A DNA stretch of 64,000 nucleotides from contig QNGE01001006.1 in the NCBI GenBank assembly GCA_008508345.1, forward strand, positions 95,101 to 159,100, given 5' to 3'. The DNA is from Paragonimus westermani. Lineage: Eukaryota > Platyhelminthes > Trematoda > Plagiorchiida > Troglotrematidae. Position 1 is the stretch's first letter. Each line of letters begins with the position of its first letter. Below are positions 26,501-39,618 of this stretch, piece by piece. Made by a program: the position numbers and the translations under genes. A model generated the notes under the pieces. That model was not told where the DNA came from. It did no database searches and saw only the letters and a list, made by a program, of their open reading frames with translations.

Positions 26501-29500
26501 GTTCATCGCTCGCAATTTACTTGATATTTGCTGAGGTGCTACCTCACCTTAGTTTTCCCCTTGTTCAACGGACATGTTACTTGTCCAGATGAATTCGCGA
26601 GTACGTACCGATGCTCCATGATATAGTAGGCAACGTATGTTCAAGTCATTCGAAAAACGTGCAAATCACCCCCCTTGTCAACTGAAAGCGTGTATGAGTT
26701 GCTTTAGAAGGCAGAAATTTCGATGCTTTACTCACCTGATGACTGTACCTATCGATGGAAAGACGATGGCGAAGAGCAACCCGAAGCCCAAAATGAGTAT
26801 GTGTAGAACAATTACGTGGCGCCAGCTGAAATGGAAGGACAGGCAATCAAATGAGTAGAGAGATCAACGAGCTGAACGCTTTACTCAGTCGCACTGTACC
26901 TAAGGCTACAAGGACAGTCTATTTCTGATAGAATGTTAGCCACACTTCTCATTCCCCATCTGACTCGTAATCATACAGTATTACTAGCGATGACGGTATA
27001 ACCAGTTCTATAGTTCTATACCACTAAGTGGCTTGATTTGTTAGCTCTGATAGGTTAAGAGGAGGCACGTTACGATCAGTTGCGTAACCCCATCAATTTG
27101 CATATATAAATTTGCCCGTAACACACACGTTGTTGCAACCTGCCGCATTCAAAAACGGAGCTATTATCGATGAGTAGGCTTAAGATAGAACAACCAGAAG
27201 TTTCCTATTTAACCGACGCTCCATGGTAACCCAATCGTCTACTTTGAACTTACGAGGCAATTAAGAAAAATGGACTTGAACGCAAATACACACACTTATA
27301 CATGTTAGTTATAACTTGGCGCCACCATTGGTTGGATAGTCATCACATTTGGTTGGCGTCATTATTGACCCTGGCGAAACTTGTTGAGAGACTATTGGTT
27401 AGGCCTGAGGTTGTCAAGGGTCTGGATGACAAATATTTTGTGGATATCCAAGTGGCTCCAGCTACTTTGGTTTTTCGCTTTGTGGCTGTGATGTCAGTCA
27501 GCTTAAAAAAAGTGACATAACAGGCACACTGAAGTTACAAAAACGCAACAGTTTTGTGCCATATAACCATCAAGTACAAACCAGCTTTGCGCTCATCAAA
27601 TGTACTTACCTAGGAGCCAAATGTTCGATTACGTTTATACTAGATTTATTAAATTGATCCAGCCGCTTCCAGACCTTTTCCAAATCGAGAGTATGTTGTT
27701 TTTTACCTTTAGATAACAAGGAAATGTCAGTGCCAGCAAGTGGCGGAAGGATGCTGATCAACCTGATCATGTGCGTGGTGCACTCAGTTTTCTCAAATCC
27801 ATCTTTTCCATACAGAACAGAATTTCCTATAGCACGTCATATGAAGGCATAACGTGGTCCATAGTATTAAATCAGACGGTAATGAGTTGGTGGACAATGT
27901 AATACTCTCACTTGGTGAAGGTTCGTGGTCCAAGATTTCAGCCTGTGAATTTATTAATAATATGTCTTCGTCATGCTAACTAGTGCATCGCTGTTCCGTC
28001 GTTTAACTTGTGCTGGGTTTTACTGTTTCTCATAAGATACGATGTGTGAGGATCGATGAGTTTGTGTTTCAGTAATTGAAAAGGCAACAAGCTGACACGG
28101 TTTGACAAATGATGATCTATGACAAACGTAAGTACCACCTTATACTGATTGGGTCAGTTTACTCCATGGTTTGTTCCAGGTTTGAAGAACTGGCTGTCGA
28201 TGGATAAGAACCTCCCTTGTTGGCATAACAGATTTCTGTTAGTACGACAGCTAAAACCTGCTCTTCAGATGACTGTAAAATGAAGTGCGTCTGTGAGTAC
28301 ATGAGGAAGTTCTGTATGATAATTACGTGCGGAATTTGTAATTTTTAGATAAATCTTTTGTCACTTGTTCGAACTCTCGCGCACCTTTTCAATTTTCATA
28401 TTGTTTACTGTGCATGGAATAGAGCAGGAGCTAACAACGTTTGACTAACCTGGGGTAAATACTTTTGAATATTGCCTGCATGATTTGCGCTCGAATGAGG
28501 TAGACGATCATTGGGTAGACGGTAGACATTTGAAGCAACAACCCCAGTCGACCGATGAAGACTGGAATGTCTGTGTATAGGTTGTCCAAAAAGTTCTGCA
28601 CACAAGCAGATGATACGAAATCATGTCAAGAAGCATAATCAGGAGGCGAATGGGTGAAAGTAAATATCATATGTAAGCCTCAATAACGATAATTTCCATT
28701 CTGGCAGGTTATATTCTACTTGTGTCCAACGGCGTGAGATATAAAATTTTACAGATGGATCACTGTTCTCTGTATGAGGCTATGTGACCATACTGCCAGG
28801 AAGGAGAGTTTAGAAATGTCGGAGAGAGGTCTAAACCCTGGGCTAAATTCTACGAAAATCTACCATTCAGTAAGAATTAAGGCTTGAACGGATTAAAGTC
28901 ATGTTGAAATAAGAAACAACTATATTGGACGAGAGTTGAAAATGCTCACTAACTGAAATCGTTTCGTGATCTTTCCATATGAATTCGTATGCAGCTTTTC
29001 TGTGCAATGTAGAGGTTTCAGAGGACTATTCAGAAGACTACAGTGTATCTCGCAACTATTTGAAGGGTTTTATTCTTTAGAGCCGATGATAACAAGCTGT
29101 ATGCACTTTCGAGTTTGGAGAATGTGAATCAAAGGCATCTGAAAATGTGCACACATGGGTTTCGAAAAATTCACCCAGTTTCGCAAACCATAATCAGTTT
29201 GGTCCTATTTTATTAATTTCACGGTAGCTCTAAACACAAACAGGTTGGCGATTCAAGGAACCAGCTGCATACATTGCAACAGAAATGCCGGGGCAGATAA
29301 CAGTCGGTGACTGATAAATGTGAAAAGTATTTAGGTTTGAGGAACTCGTTTGTTTCTCAACAATCTTCCGGATTTGTATGAGTTTTACAACCTGTTAAAG
29401 GTGAAAATCAACATGTGCGGAGCGTATCTCGAAATTAAAGTGTAGGTATCAGACGTAAGAAGACTACTGAACGAACAACCGTGTTGTCGGACTTACATCG

Positions 29501-32500
29501 CTAATACACAGCTTGTCCACAGGAAAGACTATGTAGAACATCGTACCCATAAGCACGTAAGTCATTGTTGTAAAACTGAAGGCGATCGCAACATCACGAG
29601 CCTGGTCAAACAGAAGGGCATATGGGTGGATCAGAAAATAGATAAATCGAAAACGATCAAGCGTCAAACGAAAACACGTGCACACTTAAGTATGAGTTAC
29701 ACACCATGCAGACTATGTTTGTGTCTGATATTTCGTACACAACTTATTAAGGCTAATTAATTGCATGTCGTCTTCTTATGATGGGGTGAATAATGTTTGT
29801 AAAACCTGTCCCAGCATTCTCAGCAGTCTTGGTTATAACAGTTGTTCACTCGCAGAACCGTGATCCGCATCACAGACAACATGCTGAGGGTTCTTCCATT
29901 GACTCTCAACAGTCTGGTGTCAGATTGACTCACAGCAAATACTTAGTAACTTGCAAGCTAGTCTTTCGCAGCAGCAATGCACTTTCGCCCCTTAGCGATA
30001 TGGTGCGATGGTTCAGAGATTTGAAGCCTATACAAGTAACACAAGTGTACACACATGTACAAATGCTCACAGATACATGCTCATTACATTACATGTATTA
30101 TTAGGTAATACTTATAAGAATTCAATTGTTTGCTATCTTGGCCGATCACGTGCGGTGTGCGCTATTAATATGAAATGCAGTTTGTCATTCTGGTTGAAGT
30201 ACGGTTGTAATTCAGGAAACGAACAGACACAAAATAAGTGAACTGTCAATCTTGTCTGAGATATTTCACGTGTTCAAAATCAAGCAAACCAGGTGAGGCA
30301 ACTTTCAGAAGATTGCATCAGTAGTGACATAGGTATGTGGGCTTGTGTAGAGGTCCATTCCTTTCTCGAAGAGCAGATTGTGCTAAACTGCATATATATA
30401 TCAAGAAAAGTGAACTGTGATGAACAACAACAGATGTGGAGAAAGCTACATGCTTGCAGATACAGAGTGAAGTAACAGTCTATAAATTATACACGTACTG
30501 CCTGTGTGTAATGGTGGATCATGTAGGCAATCGATGAACGTGTAGTACAGGTTAGCTCAGAAAATTTTTACACATTTGGGTGGAGTTTTATGGCTCTCAT
30601 GCCTCGCAGTCTTAATTACGAAGTTGAGAAAGGCACTACTGAAACAGCGAAATAAAAGTATACTTAGACGTTCTCCACGGTGATTTGGCGTACGTTCTTA
30701 ACTAACTAGTCGGACTACTGGGTTTCAAAAAGTATGACAGCATGAGAAGCGACTGTGAAGAATGACCAAATAAACTCGCACAGTCCTACGTATTTATAGA
30801 GTTTAAATGGGATAAATAAAAACTTGGTGGTCAAAAGTGTTCATTGAGGTTGAGGTTCTTTCAAATTTTATGTTGCATAATAAACAAATTTATTTCAGGA
30901 CCTGATTAACTAAATATAGTCGTGCGTCATGAGCTTTAAAAAACAACAGAAGTTGCCTATCTTGCTCACCTTGACTACATTTTTGAGCACAACTTTACAG
31001 GAGGGAGCTGTTTAGAATTTTGTATTCGCCTCAATCCAGAATCTACTGTTGGTAGTTGGGAAAAATCCGATTTCTTCCTCCCACTGGACTTAACTAGTCT
31101 CGATTGATGGGTGTAGTTTGGAGGGAGAGTCACAGTGAGATAAACTGAAAACCAAAAACATGACTAATGGCTAGTCATCTCGATGGCAGCACAGCTGGGC
31201 GTATGAAGGAACGTTGGACGACACCAGCAGTGATGAGCTGACCTCAGACGCTAATGGTGACTTAGAATTCTTTAACTCATTGTGTGAACAACAAGTGTCT
31301 GCTGGTCGAACTGGACATTGTCAGTCGCTAGAGTTAGACTGGCCGTATCTGGTAATTACCGGGAGGTCTGTATCTATCTGAAGACCCGAAGATTATTTCG
31401 AGTGGTTTGGACTTCATCATTTGGGTTACAGACAGTACTGTTGAGCAGCAGAACAATACGGTTCATACGTTCTACAACAAGCATTTTCCTACCCCTTCCA
31501 GTACTTGGCGTTTGAAACTTGGAGGCACACAGTGTCGATCATTTCCAGAAAGTTCTTCAGGGTTAAATAGTTTCCCTGTTATATCACGATACAACCGTGC
31601 GTAGGTTCATAACGAATTGTCGGTTTATTTGAAATACGAGACTTCTAACAAATGACAATCGCTTTTCAGATGTGTTACCAGTTCAGTTCACTCGTTGTCA
31701 AAATGAAGGAGAAAAATGACAATCCGATCAACCTTTGTAAACCAATGGTGTACAAAATGGCAAGCACCGTTTTCACGGATATCTGTTTTACTTGTCTGTA
31801 TAGGTCATCTTCTGTAAAGGTCATCCAAGCACAACTCAGTTTAGTGATTCCTAATAGGAAAATGATGGTTGTCACCAGGAAAACCAAGGAAGGGCTGTTA
31901 GAACGTGGGTGTTAGCATAACTTTATCAACGAGTTTTGATGTCATTTTGTATCAGTGAGTGCTTGCATGGATTGAACGAGACAACCTGATTACGACAGTT
32001 GTGTAGTCCAAAATAGCTAGATATTTTTTACGTATTCAGTGATGAGTGTATGTGAAACTCGAGATTCATATTCCACAGTGTACTTACGTTGTTTTCTGGA
32101 TGACGTTGAGCTCGCAACATTGTATGCAATGCTTGATGGATATAAAATGCCATTGAACAAGTTCCGGTAAGACTGGGGAAAAATTTCGCGGCATCTGATG
32201 GGGTGGATTAAAATGAAGAACGCATAAGATCTACAACACTATGTACAATTCCCGTCATTCTGATAGGTAGCTTTTATCTAGTTGGCTTTTGAAATGCGCA
32301 GTTAAATGCAATGACTGATTTTGTCGGAGCTGCTTTTGATTGGAAGAATGCCGGCAAAATTAAACAAATTATATTACACTCCCGCTGAGGTCAGTATGTT
32401 ATGCTATACCAATGTAGCGGAAGATGGATTCATGCAGTTCCTTTGCATCGATCGCTGAACATCAATTTGTAACGTCCAGTCAATTCACACGCTCAGAATT

Positions 32501-35500
32501 GTAACCATAATCAAACTCTTACCGCATTCATCCTCTTGGATGACACCTAAGAAGAGGTTTCGATCTGCATATCTGCCCACTTCAATAGACAGGTTAAAGA
32601 TTACTAAGTCTATGCAATGTTGCTGGTCGCAGAGGGTTTCACTAGCCGAGAAACAAGCCATACGTTTCGCTAAAGAAATAATTGTTAAGACATACACGTC
32701 CAGTATGCCTACTCAGATTGATCATCAACCGTCAATCTGGAGGAGGTAGTTTTTTTCACTCTAACGTCTTAAGCAGAATGTCTTTGGTTCTAATTAATGA
32801 GATACTGCACATCAGCACAGCTGATTGCTGTGTAAACGTCAACCATATACATAAGCGCACAGCGCAGATGTCTACAATGTTTGCCTGCACTGGTGTCATA
32901 CTGGCTAATTACCAGATAAGAATACTTGTGTATCAGAAAGAAGAATTTGGTCTCATAATCACAGCACTGCAAGAAGCAACCAAGTAGTCGCTAACTGATC
33001 AAACCCTCTGTAAAACACATTGGTCAGTGGTTTCAGTCATAAAAGTTAGGTGCTTTGCTTCTGCAGTTTGTGATTGCAAGAGAATTGCGGATGATAATTT
33101 TAAGGAAGGTCTGTCTCATAGAAAACGCACGAAACTGAAACTCATTCAAAATTCATAGGTGAAAGAGAACTCTACCAGTACATGCGAAACTTTGATGCAT
33201 CGTTTTTGTAGCAAAAATGTACTGGGTTCACTAAAGGAATTGTATCCGTTTCCTTTTCTTCCCGTGAAAATTGAAAACTTGTCTAATATTAACAGCACTA
33301 TAATTCCGTCAGTCTAGCAAGTGATTAAAATAAGTTCGCAAACAGAAATTTCCACTTTTTAGCATATTAGCTCACATGGCAGACTTCAGCGGTCAACGTT
33401 CAGATGAACATTTTTTTTACATCCATTTAAATGTCAGCTTTTATGCATCTGAAATTCAGCTGCATTTACAGTGCGTCATAATAGATACGCGCAGTTTTAA
33501 CGCTCCAAACGTTATATTATCACAGGTTGTGAATGTGTTGATATGCTGGCTCACTCGTGGCAAATTTTTTAAATAGATAAACTAATCAAATTTCCGGCGT
33601 TATATCGAGTGAAATAAAGACCACGTTAGCTGTCAGGTATTAAACCATCATGTTATATGTCTGAGCAAAATGGTTTATATAAACTATATACTGGACAATC
33701 GCAGATTTTACCGTTGTTTACCTTTTTGAAGGAAAAGCTATACATTAATTTTTTTAAACGTCAGTAATCAACTGATTAAGATTGGATTCGACTGGAAAAT
33801 ACACTTTCAGTAAAGTTCATTAGAATGGTAAAACGAAGGGTTTTGGTTCAAAGAGAGTACTGATTATTAATTTCTGAAAATATTTTAAATGTTCAACCAA
33901 AATGCACATAACACAGCTTTTACTAGTTAGAGCATACACTAAGTTTTCGAAATTCATCAACGCTGAATCGTGAAAACGGTGAGAAAACTGTAGCAGTAAT
34001 TTTTAGACGTACGCATTACGGGTTGTGCGAGCATGGTATCATTCATATTGACGCCCCAATAGTATCCCTTGTATCCGATCAGAGAAAACAAGTACAGGAC
34101 GGACACGGTGGCTAGAACGTAAAAAACGTTAGTGTGAAAATGTTTTAATCTCTGAGTCACTCCGTACGGAGGGTAAGTCCGAGTTGGCGCACAAAATACT
34201 CATCAAAGAATGAAACGCAGGCGAATTTTTCCAGGTACATATTGAAATGTTCATATTTAGAATAACTCTCATTTTACGCATCTGACCCAGAATCGCGCAA
34301 GCAAACTTTCAGTATTAAACCTTACCAGTCGGTATTGTGAGTCAGTTTAACTCCAACTATACACTTGACTCTCTTGTGTATGTAAGACAACTACTTACAT
34401 GATTATGTGTGCAGTATTTGTCTAAAAAGCCCGACAATGATCCAAACAACAGGACAGTGATATGTGAAAGAGCAGGAACGATGCTAAACAACAAAACGAT
34501 CTTACCGGTAACATTTTAGTTCGCAATCGCACTTTTCGGTGACACGAATCCCTGCTCAAAATAACTAATTTTCGACCACATTGTTGAATGTCGTTATTTT
34601 TGTAAAATATTTTCGAGTTTATTTTAGTTCTGTCGAGTTTTTGCTTTTATTTAATTAATCGCTAGTTTGTAAATCTATTTCGATGTACACATTACGATTC
34701 TGATCAAAGTGAACGTAAAGTGGTACAGCGTACTGTCTATGTTTCTCTTGTTAGGAAACTATTATTCTCTTGACCAGTTTTGTTTTATGGGTCGTAATTG
34801 AACTAACATTTTGAGATTTCAAAGTCACATTTTCGGATTTTCTTTTGTCAAAATCAACAACTACAGGATGGAACCAGTGAGAAAGGAAATCACATCACAA
34901 TTCTCAGTGAATGGCTGATAAGGGAATGCCAGTAGCATAGCTGTTGAGGAGGGCAATATCTGCTTATTGATGGACTAATTCTACTTTCGTTATGTGACCT
35001 GAAGAGGTCGCTGTTACATCGTTGATGTTGAAATTTGCATCGATTCCTTCACTGAAACACGAAAATAAACAGTTTTGAGGTAAATTAGCAGAATGTGGGA
35101 CTAAATATATGGCTGTGTTACATCCTACCCTGTCTATGACGATGATGACGACCTCTGGGATTACGAAGCGATTTCGTGTTATGCCGTGGGCCAACAAATA
35201 TAGGCACGCTGCCGAGAATAGCAGGCAATTCTGGTTAGCTTGAAGTTTCGTCTTTATCAACGAAAGTAAACTACCAACTGGATGCTTATAATATATGTTT
35301 CCTGATCTGCACTGAACTTTCATTTAAGGACACGTAAACGCTCACTAAATAGAGAAATCATGGGATATTTGTCGGTGTGATACAATTAATTCGCGAGTAA
35401 AGTTTTCATGAAACTATTGATTGATATTTCGTACTATGACAGACAGTTGCAAGCTGTACGTTTTTTGATAATCTAGGATAGAAGAGACCGACAGATATTT

Positions 35501-38500
35501 CTGTAAAAACTAACGGATATGGTGATGCGGATATTGGGTTAATTTCCTTCCTGATCAGAGCCCATCCAGTCAACAAATGAAACATTTTACGGGTTGCGTT
35601 ATGTACGGTAACGAAGCTGCTACTTAGGCAAAGAAAAGCCCGAACAAAAAGCCAGTGATGTAATAAACACGTATGCGCTGTTTTAACCCACAGTTTACAG
35701 TGATTATTCTTTCGATGTTTGCGCTAGTCGGGTCTGACCTAAGCTAAACAAAAGTTCAGCTGGTAGTCCTGAAGTTTACAGACAAAACGGTCCCCAGATA
35801 TAATGATACATCCTCACAAGAGACCTACATAAGTCTGGTGTCTACAGTAGTAAAATGTTGGACCCCTGGAAGTGATATTTCTGCCCTTAGTTCGACCCAA
35901 ATGAGTACGAAATGGACAAAAACGATCAGGGTGTGAGTGGGGTAGCAGGCGTTACGGATTGAAATATACCCAATTGTGATTACGATGATAAGTGGCTAAA
36001 TTACAGTTATTCACAAGACCGTATTCTCTCGGTTGTTTCATTCAAAAAACAGCCAGCAACCGCTGTCTGTCAAAACTGTCAACCTGAACATCAGTCGTAC
36101 GTTTTAAACGCCCAACTGCAATGTTAACTGGTTCTATCAGTAGTCACTCAACGAATTCTCCCAAGGGAGTTTATCTCGTGTACCAGCTAATCGATTTCAG
36201 TGGAAACTGGGAGAAGTAATTAACTGAGTACAAGCATCATCATTTAGAGCATCCGTTGTCGTTTCGCAACAGCAATGACACTGAATGACTTGAAGAATAC
36301 AATTGTCCTCCAACTCTTCAAAAACCTGGCGAAAGCCACTATCGGTGCACATTACTAACCTGAAGTGAACTGTTTCCATTCAAAATGAGATTTAGAAACA
36401 CACATAACAAAACAGTATTACCTCCCCTCGTATAGGATGGAACACATCTTTGTTTCTATAAATGTCCGATCACAAGAGCACAGTGATCACAAACCTCGGT
36501 AACTGAACTTCCACGACTTAAAGTAGCGGAGGCGTGCTACTGGTGAGAAACTAACTATAGCAGACTACCAAGCGCGATAATTCTCCCGCGATGTTAAATC
36601 GCGACTTTTTATCACATGTTAGTATAAATCAACAGTCTGAACTCATTTTCAAGTTGACCAACACTCAGATTTGATCGCAGCCTTCGCATTCAGAGAGAAT
36701 TTCCAGCCAGCCGGTGTCTGTCAAAAAGAAGCGCTAGACTCGAGTTCCGTTCTCATTAGAACTCGTCAGTAGCGCATATCCTTGCCACGGCCGCGATTTG
36801 AACTCCGGCCATTCCAATCATGAGGCAACCGTGTTAACCACTGCGCCATTGCCCTCACATTAGGCACGACCGAATTATCAAATGTGAACGCTCAACCACT
36901 CTCGCTTGTGAGCAACGATCAGGTTGCCCGATCGTCTCGAGAGGAGACACAGTCACTGCCTGTTAACTTCAATCGATAACCCGAGATTAGGACTTCCAAG
37001 ACAGGTCGAGATCACAGAACTCATTAAACCTGGCAAGGCNTTTCGAAAGACACCGGCTGGCTGGAAATTGTCTCTGAATGCAAAGGCTGTGATCAAATGT
37101 GAGTGGTGGTCAAATTCAGAAGAAAAGTTTTGTATACTCAAGCCATAAGAGGTCCAACATCTAATATTCAAAATCAGGAATTGTAGGACAATGAGTAACT
37201 TCCGCCTGTTTGCTGAAAGTGTACTACACTGTTTTCCGTGAAATCATGTTCTACAAGTTTTGTTAGTTAACGAACTGTTACTTGGTAAGCAGATGACATT
37301 ACTGATGACTGTCAGAGCTAGGATTTGATTGCTTGAAAAATAAACAATCTGTTCCCGTCTATACCACCTATAGGTAGAACATCAATAAGTGTAAGTGATG
37401 ATTCTAACCAGAGTGGAAACGAGCCTTGACGACCATCGAATATACCAGTCTGGGTTTATGGGTGTTGAAAGACTTTTTATCAATGTCGTCAGCACAGTGA
37501 ATATTACGATTCCCCCCACGAATTTGTCGTTCTATCGGAACAAACGATTTTAGTCTTTCACTATAGACCTCAGTGGCCGAACAAAAACTAACACGAAGCT
37601 GAACAATTATCCAACAAGTAACGTACAAGTGGAGTCATCAACATATGGTGAACTTACCGAGAACGGTTAATTTACCCAAAAATGTTGGTGATTTGATTGA
37701 TATTAGTGGGAAAAGAATGACTAACAACCAGACAGGCACGGTTCGGTCCTTCACCCACAACATGGCATAGGTTGAATCCACAGTCCGATTTTCAGTCAGG
37801 TTTAGGCCAGCAGGTGGACATAGGGCTGTTTTGATAGGAATAGAGGAGTATTTGTGTTGGATTAGGTTGGAAGTGTACAGTCTGGAACAGTAGTGGTGAA
37901 CGGTGATGTGGAAAAAGGTGAACTGAGGATAGTGGCGCAAAGTAGGCTCGTGAACGCATGAACACATTTCAACCAGAGTGCCATTAGGCATACTCCAAAT
38001 TTGATAATATCATATCTCATAAAATTGCAAATATTCTTAGACTAAAGCAATGCTCCAATTGCTTTTCGTTCAGGCCGTGTTTAAAACGCTCTTGCTGATA
38101 GTGGTGCTACACGCATGTAGACGTAATTGTAAGCATATACAAACACATGTAGATTCACACAATATATTTTCAAACAGCCCATTAAATTCTCTTGAAAAGG
38201 TAAATTTATTCTGTTGTGCTAATCAAATAAAGTATTAACCTAGACACAATCCATTCTATTTTATCACACTCTATTTAGTGAGCTTCAAAATTTTCTTCCG
38301 CTACTGAAGGTTTGTGTTTTTCTTTCAAAATTTATGGTAACATTGAAAAATAGCGTAACAGAACTTCAAGAATGATTCGTTTCCTGTTCTGTCAGTCAGT
38401 ATTTTCTAATGTCAGCACGTGTTGGCTTATCTTCCTTAAGACCATGGTTGTAATTTACGTTTACTTTACCTCGAATTCAGTTAGTGATGAGATGGTTCAA

Positions 38501-39580
38501 ACTTAGCTGTCTGTGGATTATCGGTGGGTTATTTTGCCCGTCAACTTTATCTGGTGAATTCACGTGGTATGCACCCTCAGTAAATAGATTGGTCTGGTCT
38601 TCTGTGTTTTCCTACAAAGCATTTTGTAGAACACACTACATGATCAGTTGTCCAGTGACGGTGTTGTTTTAGATTGATTGTACTGTTCTCTTGCGATACT
38701 AGTCGCTATGCTCACCAGCATTAACTTAATTAAGTTTACTGTTGTTGCGTTAGTAGCAGTGGGATTACTGACCAAGTACATTATTTGAATGTGTTAACAA
38801 CACGATCAGATACATTCCATAACAGTAATGGTTGCTGTAGAGTATGAGGTCACTTAAAAGTTCTAAGTACAAATTTACGCGAAAGGGATATTTTCGAAGG
38901 AACACCAATTCATTCAACTCATCATGTCATTCTCATTATTCTAAATAAAAACTAACAAATATAGTTTGTAGCAAAATAAGCACTTACAGAATTTTCATAC
39001 AAGCGTGTTGGTCGACCGAAAAAAACCCATGCATTTGTCTGGATAGCATCAGCTCGTAAGCTGTAATCGTTTTGAATTTTTGCGAGTAATATAGGAGTTT
39101 CAGTTTATAATCTCAATTTTTGCTCAGGCTTGACGGGACACATCTGATTCTTCTCTCATCCAGTAGATAAGCACTGTGCCATCACATGAGCTCAACTTTA
39201 ATTTGTTGTGATGTGTTTCGGGACTCTGGTTATCTTGAGAAGAACAAATGGTTCTCAGAAACAACCGTTGTTGTGATGTGTAATGCAGTCAAGTAAACAG
39301 ATAGCTAGTAAAACTTCTGTGACTAACTTTTGTGGACTTGTATGCCATTTTATTCGGAATGTATACGTATATATAGAAGAACTTGGCATACTTGTGGCGA
39401 CAGTAACAACCACCAGTAGATGGCGAAGTTTTGATTTGAAAATCCTTTATGTGACAAGTTAAAACTCTATTTATCCAGTACTAAGCTCTAGATGCGTTCA
39501 CGGTTATCCGAGCTACGGTCAACTTTAAAACAAACTGTCACGATTTGTCCCATTTGATCACCATGGTTTGGGTGTGTCTN

Positions 39581-39618
<38 letters not shown>

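Larger units (their letters stand above)
26826..32087 (-). other. Introns between the exons for helices 6 to 10, containing two small exons
   Basis: Apart from the exons at 28450-28595 and 29497-29601, these stretches show no recognisable feature on either strand. Confidence 0.6.
34112..37657 (-). other. Intron hosting the second inverted-repeat/tRNA-like element
   Basis: Unremarkable AT-rich sequence except for the element at 36654-37113. A hydrophobic ORF at 34964-35323 (-) has no match I recognise and is not needed for the transporter, because exons 37658 and 34111 join in phase without it. Confidence 0.6.
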
